A program made the position numbers and the translations under genes. From NCBI GenBank assembly GCA_030621785.1, contig JAUXGZ010000014.1:1-37211 (forward strand): DNA of 37,211 bases, in the 5' to 3' direction. The notes beneath the pieces are model-generated. The model was not told the DNA's origin, did no database searches, and worked only from the letters and a program-made list of their open reading frames with translations. The first letter of the stretch is position 1. Each line of letters begins with the position of its first letter. Below, piece by piece: positions 34,641 through 37,211 of this stretch. Source of the stretch: Gammaproteobacteria bacterium (GTDB lineage: Bacteria; Pseudomonadota; Gammaproteobacteria; DSM-19610).

Positions 34641-36148
34641 TGATGATTTTACCTGATTCCGGCTTCCCGTTGCTAAGCCTGATGATCATGACCCTGCCCA
34701 TTGGAGCCGGCCTGATCTGGCTGGCACCCGACCCGCGCCAGGCACGCTGGATCGCGTTGCTGACGGCGTTGCTCGATCTGACATTTACCCTGGCGATCGT
34801 AACGGGCTTTGACCGCTCGGCGGGTGGCTTTCAGTTTGTCGAACAACATACGTGGATACCGACCCTGCACATCCAGTATTTCATCGGTGTGGATGGCATG
34901 TCGGTACTGTTCCTGCCTCTCACTGTATTACTGTTCATCGGCGTTATCCTGGCCTCCTGGACCAGTGTACGCACCCTGCCACGCCTGTACTACACCCTCC
35001 TGCTCATCCTGGAGAGTGCAACCCTGGGTATTTTCTGCGCCCTGGACACCATCCTGTTCTTCCTGTTCTGGGAGCTGACGCTGGTGCCGATCTTTTTCCT
35101 GATCAGTCTCTGGGGGGTCGGCCCGCAGCGCCGCTACGCGGCGGTAAAATACACCCTGATGATGCTGACCGGTGGCGTGCCCCTGCTATTCGGCTTTCTG
35201 CTGCTGGCATTCAATCATGCCGGCCTGAATGGCATGGGCATACCCGACGGCCTGGTGTTCGATTACCCCAGCCTGCTCAGCACCCCGTTGCCGGCAGAAC
35301 TGCAAACCGCAATATTTTTTCTGCTGTTACTGGGTTTCGCCGTAAAGGCACCGGTATTTCCATTGCATACCTGGCTACCGACAGTTGCCATGGAGGGACC
35401 GGCCGCGGTCGCGGCCATCATGACCGGCCTGAAACTGGGCGTCTACGGACTGATCCGCTTCACCGTCCCGCTGGCACCCGCCGCCGCCCAGGAATATCAC
35501 TGGCTGATCGCCGGCCTCGGTGTGATCGGTATTCTCTACGGCTCCCTGATGGCACTCAGCCAGACCAACCTGCGGCGCATGCTGGCCTTTTCCAGTCTGA
35601 GCCACGTCGGGCTGGTACTGCTGGGCATTGCTTCATTCAATATGCAGGGCATCCAGGGCGCGCTGTTCCAGTTGTTGAATTTCAGTATCGTGGCGGGCGG
35701 AATTTTTCTGCTGACCGGTTTTCTCCATCACCGCACCGGCTCGACGGATATCCTCAGCCTTGGCGGGGTGGCAAGCAGCATGCCGTTACTTGCAGCGTTT
35801 TTCTTCCTGTTCGGACTGGCCGGCATGGGCGTCCCCGGCACCAGTGGCTTCCCGGCCGAGTTCCTGCTTATCCTGAGTGCACTCGACACCCATACCGGCG
35901 CCGGTCTTGCGGCGCTGGCAGGCGTGGTTCTCGGCGCGGCCTATTTCCTGGGCATCTATCGACGCGCCTTTCTCGGGCCGGTACACAAGAGTGTGGTAGC
36001 GGATGCCATCGACCTGCGGGCACGTGAACTGGTAGTCATTGTGGTAATGGCCATACTCATCCTCATCGGCGGCTTCTACCCGGACAGTGTGCTGGAACTA
36101 ACCCGGACCGCAAGTGAAAACTGGGTCAGTGCGCTATCAGGGAAATAG
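34640..36148 (+). CDS. NuoM-like proton-channel subunit, last gene of the DAB operon
   Basis: A 502-residue membrane protein of the NuoM family with the canonical residues: Glu145 (FWELTLVPIFFLI), Lys236 (FAVKAPVFPLHTWLP) and Lys265 (GLKLGVYGL). It overlaps the previous stop by 1 bp (TGATG). It differs from the first NuoM-like subunit of the operon, so it is a separate paralog, not a recent duplicate. A frameshifted second copy of its middle part lies 750 bp downstream. Confidence 0.88.
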   Translation: MMILPDSGFPLLSLMIMTLPIGAGLIWLAPDPRQARWIALLTALLDLTFTLAIVTGFDRSAGGFQFVEQHTWIPTLHIQYFIGVDGMSVLFLPLTVLLFIGVILASWTSVRTLPRLYYTLLLILESATLGIFCALDTILFFLFWELTLVPIFFLISLWGVGPQRRYAAVKYTLMMLTGGVPLLFGFLLLAFNHAGLNGMGIPDGLVFDYPSLLSTPLPAELQTAIFFLLLLGFAVKAPVFPLHTWLPTVAMEGPAAVAAIMTGLKLGVYGLIRFTVPLAPAAAQEYHWLIAGLGVIGILYGSLMALSQTNLRRMLAFSSLSHVGLVLLGIASFNMQGIQGALFQLLNFSIVAGGIFLLTGFLHHRTGSTDILSLGGVASSMPLLAAFFFLFGLAGMGVPGTSGFPAEFLLILSALDTHTGAGLAALAGVVLGAAYFLGIYRRAFLGPVHKSVVADAIDLRARELVVIVVMAILILIGGFYPDSVLELTRTASENWVSALSGK

Positions 36149-36322
36149 CGCCCGGCTGATACCGGCCGTCCAACTGTGGAATCCAGGTTGAACAGGACCA
36201 GGGAATATCCCGTGCTTGCCTGATCCAGATCAATACGGCACATAAGAATATTGCAATACGCATGCAGAGGGGATGGGAATGCGCACATCCGGCGCCCACA
36301 AAAGGACATACAGCACTACACA
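36149..36322. other. Gene-free stretch after the DAB operon
   Basis: No credible gene or strong plus-strand terminator is seen. A weak CGGC/GCCG inverted repeat lies just after the operon stop. The segments near 36267-36282 (GAGGGGATGGGAATG) and 36297-36311 (CACAAAAGGACATAC) recur in slightly altered form near 36832-36868, in swapped order. Confidence 0.4.
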
Positions 36323-36347
36323 AACAGCCCCTGAAGGAGCCGCTGTT
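36323..36347 (-). terminator. Stem-loop after the DUF433 toxin remnant
   Basis: On the minus strand GCTCC-TTCA-GGGGC forms a compact stem (one G-U pair), flanked by AACA and TGTT that can extend it. It lies 8 bp after the stop of the toxin remnant and is followed by TTTGTGT, so it may end that transcript. Confidence 0.35.
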
Positions 36348-36355
36348 AATGCAGT

Positions 36356-36457
36356 TTAATCCGGGTGGCGAATCCTGACTTTGCGTTCCGTGGCAACGAT
36401 AAAGCAACCTGACCAGCTTTCCAGGTCTTCGGTTTGAATGAGTCGGCGAATGCACAT
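36356..36457 (-). pseudogene. Internally deleted PIN-like (DUF5615-type) toxin remnant
   Basis: A 33-residue frame starts with ATG 36457 overlapping the DUF433 stop as TGATG, exactly where the toxin partner of DUF433 antitoxins normally starts. The product ends in GCFIVATERKVRIR, which resembles the C-terminus of DUF5615 PIN-like toxins (usually about 110 residues). The N-terminal and central parts with the catalytic acids are missing. I infer an in-frame deletion that joined the start codon to the last third, leaving a toxin without activity. Confidence 0.55.
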
Positions 36458-36702
36458 CAGTAACTGAAAGCGCGCGGGATCGCGGGCACCGGAAAATCTT
36501 CCTCAGCCGAAGCCGCTGCAAAGGCTATCACCGCCAGGACATCATCTTCAGTAAGTGTCGGAAATTCGCGCAACAGGTCCTCAACCCGGTCGCCTTCCGC
36601 AAGACTCGCCAGGATTGTGCGCAGTGTGACCCGTGTACCCTTGATGACTGCTTCACCTCCGCAGATACCGGGATCACGAATAATTCTGTTCTGATAGTTC
36701 AC
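36457..36702 (-). CDS. DUF433-family antitoxin
   Basis: An 81-residue DUF433 protein. The signature is RIIRDPGICGGEAVIKGTRV, followed by LRTILASLAEGDRVEDLLREFP and LTEDDVLAVIAFAA, a small DNA-binding fold typical of antitoxins paired with PIN-like DUF5615 toxins. It starts with GTG 36702 and has GAGAG about 9 nt upstream. Its toxin partner next door is reduced to a remnant, so it is an orphan antitoxin. Confidence 0.85.
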   Translation of the reverse strand: MNYQNRIIRDPGICGGEAVIKGTRVTLRTILASLAEGDRVEDLLREFPTLTEDDVLAVIAFAAASAEEDFPVPAIPRAFSY

Positions 36703-36731
36703 AATCTACTCTCTTGTCGATGCCTGTTAGT

Positions 36732-36760
36732 ATTATTACTGAAACAACTGGTTATTCCAA
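36732..36760 (-). promoter_or_regulatory. Candidate promoter of the DUF433 gene
   Basis: TTGGAA (36755-36760) and AATAAT (36732-36737) on the minus strand are 17 bp apart and match the -35 and -10 consensus at four and five of six bases. They precede the GTG start by about 30 bp. Confidence 0.4.
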
Positions 36761-36893
36761 GGACAGGGATACCACCAACACAACGTATTCCGTTCACAAA
36801 TAAAATCTCACAACGGCCTTTTCGGCACTGGCACAAAAGGCATACTGCCACCAGAGGGATGGGAATGTCCCGCTACCACCGAGGGTGGTCAAA

Positions 36894-37211
36894 CCAGCAA
36901 CTACCCGCGGCATTCTTCCTGCTGCTGCTCGGCTTCGCCGTAAAGGCACCGGTGTTTCCGCTGCATACCTGGCTGCCAACGGTCGCCATGGAGGGGCCGC
37001 CTCGATCGCGGCCATCATGACCGGTCTGAAACTGGGCGTCTATGGACTGATTCGTTTCACCGTCCCGTTGGCACCCGCCGCCGCCCGGGAATATCACTGG
37101 CTGATCGCCGGCCTCGGTGTAATCGGCATTCTCTACGGCTCCCTGATGGCACTCAACCAGACCAACCTGCGGCGCATGCTGGCGTTTTCCAGTCTGGGCC
37201 ACGTCGGGCTG
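36894..37211 (+). pseudogene. Frameshifted, 5'-truncated second copy of the NuoM-like gene
   Basis: From about 36894 to the window edge the sequence closely parallels about 35301-35613 of the last DAB-operon gene. It begins abruptly inside the gene, corresponding to about residue 222, with no start codon or upstream part. At 36988-37022 it has one base fewer than the intact copy (GGGGCCGCCTCGATCGCG against GGACCGGCCGCGGTCGCG), which shifts the frame. Elsewhere the differences are mostly synonymous; visible amino acid changes are Gln to Arg, Ser to Asn and Ser to Gly. It continues beyond the window. Confidence 0.8.

Noticed and set aside
34852-36027. 391-residue plus-strand frame
   Set aside because: It is the alternative-frame shadow of the last NuoM-like gene, with high Arg/Pro/His content and no family features.
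26763-36148. Complex I (nuoLMN) or Mrp antiporter operon
   Set aside because: No other nuo or mrp genes are present and DabA with intact zinc ligands lies inside the gene set.
1-37211. tRNA, rRNA, CRISPR arrays, insertion sequences
   Set aside because: None was recognised by reading either strand; no transposase-like frame or regularly spaced repeat was found.

Overview
The window reads as the chromosome of a gammaproteobacterium with a chemolithoautotrophic or facultatively autotrophic lifestyle. This is an inference. It rests on a DAB-type inorganic-carbon uptake operon, an NAD-linked [NiFe] hydrogenase of the HoxFUYH type and a proteobacterial-order eut operon, all in moderately GC-rich DNA with tight, often overlapping genes. 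I see no rRNA, tRNA, insertion sequence or CRISPR array.

Layout: 1-2912 (minus strand) holds a PhoD-like metallophosphatase and the start of an unrecognised partner gene. 3151-4605 (minus) is an ethanolamine permease. 4724-18305 (minus) is an ethanolamine-utilisation bacterial microcompartment (BMC) operon, transcribed in the order eutS-P-Q-D-M-M'-N-E-J-A-B-C-L-pduS-pduT-lpd-like. This is collinear with the enterobacterial eut operon. However eutT, eutG, eutH, eutK and eutR are absent, and a pduS-pduT-flavoprotein module sits where eutK-eutR would be. 18412-23485 (minus) is hoxF-U-Y-H-W, a complete NAD-reducing hydrogenase plus its maturation protease, ending 106 bp before eutS. 23726-24372 (minus) is a ribbon-helix-helix/PIN toxin-antitoxin pair with a palindromic operator. 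24551-26533 (minus) is a DUF2892-PAS-GGDEF-EAL cyclic-di-GMP protein. From 26763 to 36148 (plus) five tightly coupled genes encode DabA together with four proton-channel paralogs of the NuoL/NuoM family. 36356-37211 is a decaying zone: a DUF433 antitoxin with a deleted toxin remnant, then a frameshifted second copy of the last NuoM-like gene that runs off the window.

How the parts may work together: ethanolamine enters through Eat. EutBC (kept active by EutA) makes acetaldehyde and ammonia inside the shell, EutE oxidises acetaldehyde to acetyl-CoA with NADH, and EutD and EutQ can carry acetyl-CoA to acetyl phosphate and acetate. No alcohol dehydrogenase is present to recycle NADH in the lumen. 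The encoded alternative is PduS (flavin and Fe-S) with PduT (a shell trimer with a pore Fe-S ligand), which could pass electrons across the shell. The neighbouring NAD-linked hydrogenase could dispose of or supply electrons in the cytosol. This hydrogenase-coupled, alcohol-dehydrogenase-free Eut compartment is the most interesting hypothesis here. The expanded DAB operon with four antiporter-like subunits is second.
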